Notes under the pieces: model-generated
What the model was told of the DNA's origin: nothing
Database searches by the model: none
Seen by the model: the letters and a program-made list of their open reading frames with translations, nothing else
NCBI GenBank assembly: GCA_025408425.1
Contig: JANXYX010000038.1
Span: 1 to 34,472, forward strand
Source of the DNA: Granulicella sp.
GTDB taxonomy: Bacteria; Acidobacteriota; Terriglobia; Terriglobales; Acidobacteriaceae
Reading direction: 5' to 3'
Length of the DNA stretch: 34,472 nucleotides
Program-made: the position numbers and the translations under genes
Part shown: positions 27,394 to 34,472 of the stretch, piece by piece
Numbering within the stretch: position 1 is the first letter of the stretch
Layout of the letters: each line of letters opens with the position of its first letter

Positions 27394-27866
27394 AGGTGGA
27401 CTCGAAAGGGATGGTTTGGTGCAGCATTCAGTCCATCGGGTGGCTCGTTCGCCTCGATCCAAAAACCGGTGACGCCAAGACATTTGATCCACCGGGAACG
27501 ACCAGCATCAAGGGCATCGACATCGACGGTGACGACAACATCTGGTTCGCGGAGTATTGGGGCAGCTTCATCGGGAAATACGACCAGCACAAGGGTTCAT
27601 TCGACACCTACACGCCTCCCACTCCGTTCGCGATGCCCTACGGTGTGACCGTAAACCGGAAGACGGGCGACGTTTGGTATTCCGATTTGAATGGAAATTT
27701 TGTTTCGAAGTTCTCCCCGGCGACAGGGAAATTCGACGAGTTTCCGTTTCCGACGCCTCAAGCTTCACCTCGATTTATCGGTGTCGATGCGAAGAACGGG
27801 CGCGTGTGGTTCACGGAAGCGATGCAGGATAAGGTTGGATATGTCGAAATGGGTCAGGGGAAATAA
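27351..27866 (+). pseudogene. CarboxypepD_reg / haem c / propeller protein C, 3' part after the frameshift
   Basis: Last blades of protein C. In this frame 27351 onwards reads GKPRLPIDPAISDVKV, then blades GMVWCSIQ, DNIWFAEYWGSFIGK, GDVWYSDL and GRVWFTEAMQDKVGY, each present in protein A in the same order. A GTG at 27390 is the only start and would yield about 158 residues without export signal, so an independent product is unlikely. It ends at TAA 27864-27866, the right end of cluster 2. Confidence 0.82.
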
Positions 27867-28147
27867 GCGCACATGCCGGCAATGATTGGAAACCTCGGTT
27901 CGCATTTCTCGCTGGACTACAGGCCATAGGCGCCAGAGGCGACAACCGGTGTGGGTGTACGCGGGCTTTGAGCAACCAAGATGTTACGAGGTGGATCCGT
28001 TCCAGCATGTACTCCAACCGACAAAGAAGTTCACCTCGTTCCTTCCTGAGATGAGGCAGCTGAAAAAGTTCGACGAGCATCGATGGTCGAGGACGCCATT
28101 TGATGCTGAAATCGACATTCGATTTGGCAATTTATCGACAGGGTGCC
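27867..28147. other. Junction region with no recognisable gene
   Basis: Open in one forward frame (translations include WVYAGFEQPRCYEVDPFQHV) and in one reverse frame, but neither recalls a known family and neither has a convincing ribosome site. It separates the ordered cluster 2 from gene debris and is probably rearranged sequence. Confidence 0.4.
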
Positions 28148-28860
28148 GGCTTGCTTGCGTTGGAGTTTGGAGTAGCGCTGGTCGTCACCGACCAAGCGCC
28201 ATCGGTAGTCCCGGGTGCGCTTCGGCTGATCTACCTGATCATGGTGGGAGTCACGATCGGCATCGCCGTGGCCTGGATCGTGTATTGGCTGGAACGTCAC
28301 ATAGACGACGGCCAATCGACCTGGCGCTCGGCTTGGTGAGTGCGTATGCCGCCTACATTGTGGCTGAGAAGGCACGGGCGTCCGTTGTTCTCGCTGTCGT
28401 TGCGTATAGATTCTTTTTGAGTCGAAAGAGCGCAACGTTCTTCTCTCCCGGCGTTCGCCTTCAGGCGTATGCGCTGTGGAACACGATTGATTTCGTCATC
28501 AACGGCCTAGTGTTCGTATTGATCGGACTACAGTTGCCGTCCGTATTAAGCGGCCTACATGCGTATAGCGAACTGACGTTGATTACGTATGCCGCCGCGG
28601 TCAGCGCAAATGTCATCATGCTTCGACTCCTGTGGATCTATCCGAGCACCTACGTCGCCGAGTTCATCCGCAGGCGTGTGCTGCAGCAGATGGAAGCGCG
28701 CGTGCCCGCGAAGCAGATCTTCGTGACCGGATGGACGGGAATGAGAGGAGTACTGTCTTTGGCGGCTGCGCTTTCGGTGCCTGAGCTGCTTGCGAACGGA
28801 CAGCCTTTTCCGGGGAGAAACCTCATCATTTTTCTCACCTTTAGCGGGATTCTGGTAGGG
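28148..28860 (+). pseudogene. Fragment of a CPA1-type Na+/H+ antiporter, frameshifted
   Basis: Membrane antiporter remnant. It begins in mid-protein at GLLALEFGVALV, just where the conserved Asn-Asp-Ala motif of CPA1 antiporters should stand, so the first half including part of the ion site is missing. Helices follow: LIYLIMVGVTIGIAVAWIVY, then in another frame DLALGLVSAYAAYIVAEKA, LWNTIDFVINGLVFVLIGLQ, and WTGMRGVLSLAAALSVPE, the last two being strong family marks. The frame changes near 28310 (RHIDDG to PIDLALGL), again consistent with one lost base. The C-terminal end is lost; the reading frame runs straight into helicase sequence. Confidence 0.75.
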
Positions 28861-29556
28861 GAGCTGGCTCAGTCCATGCTCTATCAGTCGGACGACTATG
28901 AAGAGCAAGATTTTCTGGACGCACTACAGGCAGCGTCAGAGAAGTACCTGCCGACAGATTTCCATTTTGACCTGCTCAAAGAGCATGTCGCCCATGACAT
29001 CGAAGTGTTGGAAGCTGTCCTCGCAAAAGTAAAGCCCATCACTCCCGAACACGACGCAAAGCTCAACAAGCTTCTCTCACTGTTGCCGGAAGAAACGCTC
29101 AATACCGGGAAGAGGCTTATCTTTACGCAATACAGCGACACCGCCGACTACCTCTACGCGAACCTAAACAAGAACAACCGCGCGGACGTAGACGTGATTT
29201 CAGGCAACGCATCAAAGAGCAAATTTCGACTTGTTGGGCGCTTCTCTCCCCACGCGAACCCCGACTATAAGCCCCAGGCCGGAGAGTCTGAGTTGAATAC
29301 GGTCATCGCTACCGATGTGCTGTCGGAAGGCCTCAACATGCAGGACTGCGACACGATCATCAACTATGACTTGCACTGGAATCCTGTGCGCTTGATCCAG
29401 CGATTCGGTCGCATCGACCGCATAGGCAGTACGCACAACAAGGTGTTCGGCTTGAACTTTCTACCGGAGGATGCCCTAGACAGGAATCTAGGCCTGAAAG
29501 ACAGGCTGAAGCGGCGAATCGCAGAGATACAGGGTTCGATTTCGCTCAGGGGGTAA
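28861..29556 (+). pseudogene. Fragment of an SNF2-type helicase (C-terminal helicase domain)
   Basis: C-terminal helicase half of a superfamily 2 protein: RLIFTQYSDTADYLYANL (motif IV region), VIATDVLSEGLNMQDCD (motif V) and RLIQRFGRIDRIGS (motif VI with the arginine finger). The DEAD-box half with Walker A and B is absent. It is fused in frame to the antiporter fragment at about 28850-28880 and breaks off at 29556 shortly after RLKRRIAEIQ. Such helicases often belong to defence or mobile-element cargo. As both halves are incomplete, the long open frame is an accident of rearrangement. Confidence 0.75.
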
Positions 29557-30047
29557 ATCCACCACTGAGATCGCAAATCATTATGGCGTTAGCGAACCCC
29601 TCTGCGAATGGCGTCTACGCATGACAGGTATTAACGTTCAGATGCGAAGAGCATATTTTTGATCGCCCTTTTGCGATATACGGGATTCAGGTGCTCGTCG
29701 CCATCTTGAATCTTGATTGATGGCAATGAGCAGGTTTTCGGCTGTGTGTTTTGTGTGCGTCGTATCTCTTACTAGACGCCGGTATAGGGTGTAGCTGACA
29801 TTCTGCATATCTCCTGTTTGCACGTTCACTCGGCCACCGCTTCGGTGTAGGAGCTGCGCCCTTCGGCTCTGCGTTCAGAACTCGCGTACCGCGCCCTTTG
29901 GGTTTCGGACTCCTCCCCCCTCGCAGGCTCCGGGTCCCTTTCCAAAAACTTCTTCTCTTGGTAACGCGGCTACGCCGCGACTTGGGAGCAGCGCACCTCG
30001 CGCCCTTTGGGATGCGTCCCGATTGACCGGGCAAAAGGAGAAACACC
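29557..30047. other. Noncoding stretch before the SSB-like gene, with repeats and a hairpin
   Basis: No confident gene. A minus-strand frame at 29638-29829 (63 codons) is possible but unrecognised. The second half has three copies of GCGCCCTT(C/T)GG (29856-29866, 29891-29901 and 30000-30010) and a strong 6-bp hairpin CGCGGC-TAC-GCCGCG (29965-29979). This may be a leader or regulatory region for the following gene, or a replication or transfer-linked element. GGAG lies properly before the SSB-like start. Confidence 0.4.
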
Positions 30048-30356
30048 ATGCAGACCCAACAGACCATCACCCTCTTCGGCACCGTCAGCAACTCAGCCAC
30101 CACCCGCATCTCCAAGAACGGCCGCAAGTACACTGCCTTCGGAATCGCCATCATCTCCGACCGGAACCTCCAGGCTTTTCACTACAATGTCGTCGCCTTT
30201 GGCAAACAGGGCCACTTCGCCAAGCCCCTCCAGACCGGCACTCGCATCAAGTTGGTCGTCCAGGCGCAGTCCCAGCCAGACAACATCGCTACTCTCCCAC
30301 TCCTCACCGCAACCTTCGTGCAACCGGTTCATCCGGTTGCGGTCGCACCCAATTAG
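30048..30356 (+). CDS. SSB-like OB-fold protein of a mobile element
   Basis: Short protein (102 residues) with the outline of a single-stranded-DNA-binding OB fold: ITLFGTVSNSATTRISKNGR and KYTAFGIAI are the first strands, FHYNVVAFGKQGHFAKPLQT matches the YxVVxFGKxAE-like element of SSB, and GTRIKLVVQAQSQP is the GxxVxVxGxL strand. The usual acidic tail is absent, as in many plasmid versions. Start ATG at 30048 follows AAAAGGAG. It opens the set that ends with transfer genes, and may protect the transferred strand. Distant similarity only, so the call is moderate. Confidence 0.7.
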   Translation: MQTQQTITLFGTVSNSATTRISKNGRKYTAFGIAIISDRNLQAFHYNVVAFGKQGHFAKPLQTGTRIKLVVQAQSQPDNIATLPLLTATFVQPVHPVAVAPN

Positions 30357-30363
30357 GGGTGCA

Positions 30364-30504
30364 ATGCGAGGCGCAAGCAGGTCAAGATCATTCAAAGATG
30401 GAATGATAATGACACTCCGAGCCGCTTACGCAGAATCCTGGGAATGGGAGCAGCGGAGGCGATGGTACTCCTCTCCGATCAATGCGAGGGCCATTCCTGC
30501 ATAA
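30364..30504 (+). CDS. Possible small protein, unrecognised
   Basis: A 46-codon frame starting 7 bases after the SSB-like stop (ATG 30364, GGGGTG just upstream) and ending 8 bases before the metallophosphoesterase start. The sequence is rich in Arg, Trp and Tyr (ESWEWEQRRRWYSSP). The tight fit between two genes is the only support; it may be noncoding. Confidence 0.3.
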   Translation: MRGASRSRSFKDGMIMTLRAAYAESWEWEQRRRWYSSPINARAIPA

Positions 30505-30512
30505 TCGTGATC

Positions 30513-31106
30513 ATGGCCGACACTTGGTTTACGTCCGACTTCCACCTTGGACACTTCAACATCATCCGATATTGCAATCGCCCGTTCGCAGATACGCGGG
30601 AGATGGATGAGGTCATTGTGGATCGACTGAATGCTCTTGTGAAGCCCAACGACACACTGTATTTTCTCGGAGATTTTTGTCTCGGCAAGCACGACAGCGT
30701 GGCGGCATATCGCAACCGCCTGGCTTGCCAGACCATCCATTTCATCGACGGCAATCACGACAAGACAACGCGGTAACTTCAACATCTCTTCTCGTCCTGG
30801 AGTTCTCTGTCCGAGATTTCCATTGGCAAACAGGGGATTGTTCTTTGCCACTACGCCATGAAGGTTTGGCCGAACCATTCACGCGGAGCGTGGCAGCTTT
30901 ACGGACACTCGCATGGCAATCTGCCGGACGATCCAATCTCGCTTTCGATGGATGTGGGAGTGGATAGTCATGACTTTCGCCCTTGGCACTTCGACGAGAT
31001 TCAGGCGGTTATGAAGGTCAAGGCGGAGGCAAAAGCGGCGCACATAGAGAAGAGGAACGCCGCTTTGAAGAGTGCGGACATCCCTGAAATCCGGGAGATG
31101 ATTTGA
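30513..31106 (+). pseudogene. Metallophosphoesterase interrupted by an in-frame TAA
   Basis: Calcineurin-like phosphoesterase of the type common on phages and plasmids. Metal-binding motifs appear in order: TSDFHLGHFNIIRYC (DxH), LYFLGDFCLGKHD (GDxx), FIDGNHD (GNHD), then LCHYAMKVW and YGHSHGNLP (GHxH). The frame is open from ATG 30513 to 31106 except for TAA at 30774-30776, directly after GNHDKTTR; the same frame continues with LQHLFSSW. A Lys AAA to TAA change would do this. The metal ligands lie on both sides of the stop, so the truncated product should be inactive. Confidence 0.8.
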
Positions 31107-31894
31107 TCGTGCGAGGGGCATTCGAGCGCTATATCGGAATCGACTACTCCGGTGCGGAGACACCTATCGCGAGTCTCAAAGGTTTGCGCGTCTATATGGC
31201 GGACAGAGACACGCCGCCGGTCGAGGTGCAGCCTCCCGCCAGGGCGAAGAAGTATTGGACGCGGCGCGGAATCGCAGAGTGGTTGGCCGAGGTTCTGTCC
31301 GAAGACATGCCGACTCTTGCCGGCATCGACCACGGCTTTTCTTTCCCCCTCGGCTACTTCGCTGAGAACCGTGTCCCGCTCGATTGGCGAGCGTTTCTGG
31401 AAGACTTCCAGCGCCATTGGCCGACCGACGATGACCATACTTATGTTGATTTCGTGCGTGAGGGAGTCTGCGGTAATGCGCCTGCGCGATCCGGCAATCC
31501 GAGGTGGAGGCGCGTTACGGAAATCCGTGCTCGCGGTGCCAAATCCGTCTTCCATTTTGACGTGCAGGGATCGGTGGCAAAATCGACCCATAGCGGTATT
31601 CCGTGGCTTCGGTATATCGATTTGAAAGCCGCCGGTCGCGTTCATTTCTGGCCCTACGATGGGTGGGATTTTCCAGCGGGGAAATCCGTTGTGGCCGAGG
31701 TCTACCCGGCGCTTTGGAGCCGGAGTTTCCCCAGGGAGAATCGTGACGGCCATCAGCACGACGCGTACTCAATCGCTGCATGGATGAGACAGGCCGACAG
31801 CAACGGCTCACTATTCACGTTCGCCAGTCCGCCTCTTGATGACGCAGACCGTAGAGCTGCCGAGATCGAGGGATGGATACTCGGCGTCATGTAA
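31103..31894 (+). CDS. Predicted RNase H-fold (DUF429-like) protein
   Basis: About 263 residues, family only broadly recognised. Conserved-looking acidic motifs resemble DUF429-type RNase H-fold proteins: GIDYSG near the N-terminus, LAGIDHGFSFP in the middle, EVYPALW and QHDAYSIAAW near the end. Start is TTG at 31103, overlapping the previous stop with GGGAG 5 bases upstream; a GTG at 31109 is an alternative. Translational coupling with the phosphoesterase gene is likely. It may act on nucleic acid of the mobile element, but no activity can be assigned. Confidence 0.6.
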   Translation: MIVRGAFERYIGIDYSGAETPIASLKGLRVYMADRDTPPVEVQPPARAKKYWTRRGIAEWLAEVLSEDMPTLAGIDHGFSFPLGYFAENRVPLDWRAFLEDFQRHWPTDDDHTYVDFVREGVCGNAPARSGNPRWRRVTEIRARGAKSVFHFDVQGSVAKSTHSGIPWLRYIDLKAAGRVHFWPYDGWDFPAGKSVVAEVYPALWSRSFPRENRDGHQHDAYSIAAWMRQADSNGSLFTFASPPLDDADRRAAEIEGWILGVM

Positions 31895-32251
31895 GCATCA
31901 CCCAGCCCACCAGTGTAGCGATGCTGGGCTTGCTGGGCGATCGCAGGGCAATCGTAACGGCCAGAACAGGACAAGAGCGGAGAGCACGCTGCGATGCAGC
32001 GGAAGAAGGATTGACACATCACCCCCAAAGGGTTGCTGTGGAGCGCCCCAGCGATTCCATTTGGAATCGTGTATCGAATCAGCTACTTGGCTGATTCATG
32101 ATTCCAAATGCAAACGGATGTTTACGCGGAAGCCGCTATCGTGCAAGTTCTGTAAACATGCTGATTCAAAAGACGTTCACGCAAGCGCGTGAATGGTCTT
32201 GTTTGACGCCCTATTGCGATGGGACTAGGGTTAGCCCAAAGGCGGGCTCCC
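31895..32251 (+). other. Dyad-rich noncoding region, candidate origin of transfer (oriT)
   Basis: No gene in 357 bp, but at least four perfect inverted repeats within 32053-32193. Outer arms CATTTGGAATC (32058-32068) and GATTCCAAATG (32100-32110), 11 bp, enclose GAATCAGC (32076-32083) and GCTGATTC (32090-32097), 8 bp; GATTCC at 32053 adds an alternative pairing. Further on are ATGTTTAC (32118-32125) with GTAAACAT (32152-32159), and TTCACGC (32176-32182) with GCGTGAA (32187-32193). Inside the third pair, CTATCGTGC (32136-32144) differs at one base from the IncP-type nick sequence CTATCCTGC. It stands directly before a MobC-like gene and a coupling-protein gene, the usual place of oriT. Confidence 0.5.
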
Positions 32252-32686
32252 ATGAGCACCACCCGCACGGGCCAGGATTTCGATACTCAAGCGCTCGCTA
32301 CTACAGGGGCAAGGACGATCCTCCGCGCCAAGACTGTAGCGACCCGGCTCTCTACCGATGAGTTGGAGGAGGTCGAATCGGCGGCCAAGCGGAGCGGCAA
32401 ATCGCTCGCCGAATGGCTCCGTGACACGGCGCTGACGGAAGCGCGGCAGCGACTGGCAGACCCGGTTGAGGTGGTTCTCGCTGAGGTTTGCGCCACCCGG
32501 TACATGCTCGCAAACCTCTTCCATGCGACCGCTCAGGCGGCATCCGAAGGCAAGCAGCTACTCCCCGAAACCGTCCTCAAAATCCGCGAAACCGCCGACG
32601 CTCAGAAAGCCACAAAGGCCCGCAAGCTGCTCCATGATTCGTCCGTTTCAGGGAAGCCGGAGCCAAAGAACGGGAGCAAACTATGA
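32252..32686 (+). CDS. Ribbon-helix-helix relaxosome accessory protein (MobC/TraJ-like)
   Basis: 144 residues. The segment RLSTDELEEVESAAKRSGKS with the following LAEWLRDTALTEA is the ribbon-helix-helix plus helix pattern of MobC-type plasmid mobilisation proteins, which bind oriT and help the relaxase open it. A basic stretch (TILRAKTVATRL) forms the strand that would contact DNA. The C-terminal half is helical. Start ATG at 32252 is placed after a modest GGCGGG; an ATG at 32219 without ribosome site is less likely. Its stop overlaps the start of the coupling-protein gene (ATGA), so both are made together. The relaxase itself should lie beyond the right edge. Confidence 0.75.
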   Translation: MSTTRTGQDFDTQALATTGARTILRAKTVATRLSTDELEEVESAAKRSGKSLAEWLRDTALTEARQRLADPVEVVLAEVCATRYMLANLFHATAQAASEGKQLLPETVLKIRETADAQKATKARKLLHDSSVSGKPEPKNGSKL

Positions 32687-34472
32687 GCCGCTCGATGCAG
32701 TTTCCCAAGCGCTTTCCGTGGCTGATTGTCGCCATCGTAATGCTCACCGGGCTTCCGATGTTGCCGGTGGCGGCATGGTTCTGGTTGGTGACGCCGCCGC
32801 TCCAGAACTACTACCTGATTACCTACCTCGACAGCACGGAACGCGGGAGCCAGCCAGAGGCTACGACCAAGGTTGAGTGGTTGCTAAAGACAGCGCCGGG
32901 ACGGAAACCGGAAGTAGCCTTGGGAGCCGATGTCGTCACAGCGACCATCGGAAACGGGAACGAGTTGCCCGTAAAACTTTCCCCCCGCGCCGTCGCCGAC
33001 GGCTGGCGCGGGGTAGTCAAGAGCGAGCCGCAGCAGGTCGAGTCCGCCAAGTTGGAGCGTTATCTGGAGGCGCAGATATTCGACGGAAGGGGTATCTGGA
33101 GGATGGTGCTCCAGCCGTTGTTTGCGTGTGCGGCAGTGGTACTTTTTCTGCTCGGAATGCGGGCGTGGTGGAAGACCAGATCGAAGCACGAAGAGCGGCA
33201 CGGACGGCGGACGAAGGGGCCGGAGTGGTCATCGCCGTTCATGTGGAACAAGGTAACGAAGGAAGATGGAATCCGCTTTCAATTGCAGTGGGGTGACTCG
33301 CCCTCCAGTTGGAAGACTCTGTTACCGTTCGGGCCGAGCTTTCGCATTCCTCGCCGTCTGGAGTCCAGCCACATCATGCTCATGGGCGACACTGGCAGCG
33401 GCAAGTCCTCGGCCATCCGGCAGATTCTCCGGCAGGTCCAGGAGCGCGGCGAGACTGCCATCGTGTACGACCCGGCGATGGATTTCGTAGGCGAGTTCTA
33501 CGATTCAAAGCGTGGCGACCTGATCCTGAATCCTCTTGATGCCAGGTGCCCTTACTGGTCACTGGGTGCCGAGCTTCTACGAGAGGAAACCGCGACGACT
33601 ATCGCCGCCGCGTTCATTCCAGATAAGGAGTACGAGAAAGCGTTCTTTACCGATGGTCCGCGCAGAATCCTAGCCCATCTTCTTAAGCAGAAGCCGCAGC
33701 CAAGGGACATCTTGAAGTGGATGTCCGACCCGGAACAGATGGCACGGATGGTGAAGGGAACGCCACTTGCCGCCCTCATCGACCCCACCGCTCCCGCGCA
33801 GCGGGCGGGTGTTATTTCAAGCCTCAATATGGTTGCCGACAGTCTGGAGTTGCTACCTGAATATGACGATGCCAATCGTAAAACCTTCTCTACGGCCGAG
33901 TGGCACACCGAGCGCAAGCGGTGGGTGTTTCTGACCTCCAATCCCGGCTACCGGGAGAAAATTTTGCCACTCCATTCCGTGTGGCTCGACCTCTTTATTC
34001 TGCGGATGATGGGCTACTGCGAAGACCGCTATGCAAAGCCGGTATGGTTCGTCATCGACGAACTCGCCAGCCTTAACAAGCTGCCTCAGCTCCATACCGC
34101 TGTCACCGAAAATCGCAAGTATGGCAACCCCGTAGTGCTGGGATTTCAAGGGCGCAGCCAGATGGAAAAGCGCTACGGCAAGGACGCCGAGGCGATGCTC
34201 TCGCAGCCGGCGACCAAAGTGTTCTTCAAGACCTCCGAACCCCGTGCCGCGAAATGGATCTCCGATGCCATCGGCGAGATCGAGGTCGAACGCTTGAAGG
34301 AATCGCGCAGTATGGGACTGTTGCGGAGCAAGAAGTCTTTCTCGCTGGAGATCGTCACCAAGCCGCTCGTCATGGCCTCGGAAATCGCTGGTCTTGAGCC
34401 GCTGCGCGGCTTCATCAAGCAGGAGAATCGCGTCGTGCCGGTGCGCTTTGCGCTGGCAAAGAAGAGGAGCAA
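32683..34472 (+). CDS. Type IV coupling protein (VirD4/TraD family), cut by the window end
   Basis: Hexameric inner-membrane ATPase that delivers the relaxosome to a type IV secretion channel. ATG at 32683 follows GGGAGC and overlaps the previous stop. Two N-terminal membrane helices (about 8-35, FPWLIVAIVMLTGLPMLPV, and 145-165, LQPLFACAAVVLFLLGM) flank a periplasmic part. Walker A is GDTGSGKS at 235-242 with K241. Walker B is VWFVIDE with D459, followed by LASLNKLPQL and the TENRKYGNPVVLGFQGRSQM region with a Q sensor, typical of TraD/TrwB. The frame is open to the last base, so the C-terminus is not seen. The neighbouring MobC-like gene and dyad-rich DNA fit a transfer module. Confidence 0.9.
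   Translation, partial: MSRSMQFPKRFPWLIVAIVMLTGLPMLPVAAWFWLVTPPLQNYYLITYLDSTERGSQPEATTKVEWLLKTAPGRKPEVALGADVVTATIGNGNELPVKLSPRAVADGWRGVVKSEPQQVESAKLERYLEAQIFDGRGIWRMVLQPLFACAAVVLFLLGMRAWWKTRSKHEERHGRRTKGPEWSSPFMWNKVTKEDGIRFQLQWGDSPSSWKTLLPFGPSFRIPRRLESSHIMLMGDTGSGKSSAIRQILRQVQERGETAIVYDPAMDFVGEFYDSKRGDLILNPLDARCPYWSLGAELLREETATTIAAAFIPDKEYEKAFFTDGPRRILAHLLKQKPQPRDILKWMSDPEQMARMVKGTPLAALIDPTAPAQRAGVISSLNMVADSLELLPEYDDANRKTFSTAEWHTERKRWVFLTSNPGYREKILPLHSVWLDLFILRMMGYCEDRYAKPVWFVIDELASLNKLPQLHTAVTENRKYGNPVVLGFQGRSQMEKRYGKDAEAMLSQPATKVFFKTSEPRAAKWISDAIGEIEVERLKESRSMGLLRSKKSFSLEIVTKPLVMASEIAGLEPLRGFIKQENRVVPVRFALAKKRS

Noticed and set aside
27886..29556. A genuine antiporter-helicase fusion protein
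   Set aside because: Both parts are truncated, the antiporter's upstream half is in another frame and ends at its NDA motif, and the first 80 codons look noncoding.
1..34472. CRISPR array, tRNA or rRNA genes
   Set aside because: No regularly spaced direct repeats, cloverleaf-like sequence or rRNA-like stretch was seen on either strand.

Overview
The window looks like an Acidobacteriota chromosome, most likely the Terriglobia/Acidobacteriaceae side. The grounds are several very large TonB-dependent receptors with an N-terminal carboxypeptidase-regulatory-like domain (Oar type), many secreted beta-propellers of the LVIVD and virginiamycin-B-lyase-like type, and moderately high GC. This taxonomic reading is inference from gene families; there is no rRNA or tRNA in the window.

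Layout. (1) 1-4412: a receptor gene broken at its 5' side by an IS whose transposase runs off the left edge, a complete IS5-type element inserted exactly at that receptor's stop codon, and a frameshifted TetR gene. (2) 4603-16689: an intact, tightly packed cluster read rightwards. It holds a TonB-dependent receptor, an LVIVD propeller, a CarboxypepD/haem c/Vgb-like propeller hybrid, a cupredoxin-like protein, a complete haem-copper oxidase (subunits II, I, III, a second III-like subunit, a IV-like subunit) and a small CxxC membrane protein. (3) 16734-17405: an intact TetR paralogue on the minus strand. (4) 17791-27866: a second, partly decayed paralogous cluster with an LVIVD propeller (in-frame TGA), a TonB-dependent receptor (intact), a dihaem/CarboxypepD/propeller protein (frameshift), a Tat-exported dienelactone-hydrolase-fold protein that lacks its nucleophile and histidine, and another haem/propeller hybrid (frameshift). 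(5) 27867-29556: gene debris in which a truncated Na+/H+ antiporter is joined in frame to a truncated SNF2-type helicase. (6) 29557-34472: part of a mobilisable or conjugative element with an SSB-like protein, a broken metallophosphoesterase, an RNase H-fold-like protein, a very dyad-rich noncoding stretch (oriT candidate), a ribbon-helix-helix MobC-like protein and a VirD4/TraD-type coupling protein cut by the right edge.

How it may work together (inference). Clusters 2 and 4 share gene families and carry a nearly identical 18-bp dyad overlapping the promoter, TTTAC(A/T)CAGT(T/A)GTGT(C/A)A(A/T). Each cluster lies next to a gene for one of two closely related TetR proteins, so one TetR regulon controlling two paralogous periplasmic systems is the simplest model. 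A receptor would bring a substrate across the outer membrane, haem/propeller proteins would process it, and electrons could pass through the cupredoxin to the co-encoded terminal oxidase. The oxidase is odd: the K-channel lysine and threonine of subunit I and two of three Mg-site ligands (one in subunit I, one in subunit II) are replaced. The substrate cannot be read from the sequence. The intact oxidase cluster beside a decaying sister cluster, with one intact and one broken regulator, suggests recent loss of redundancy.
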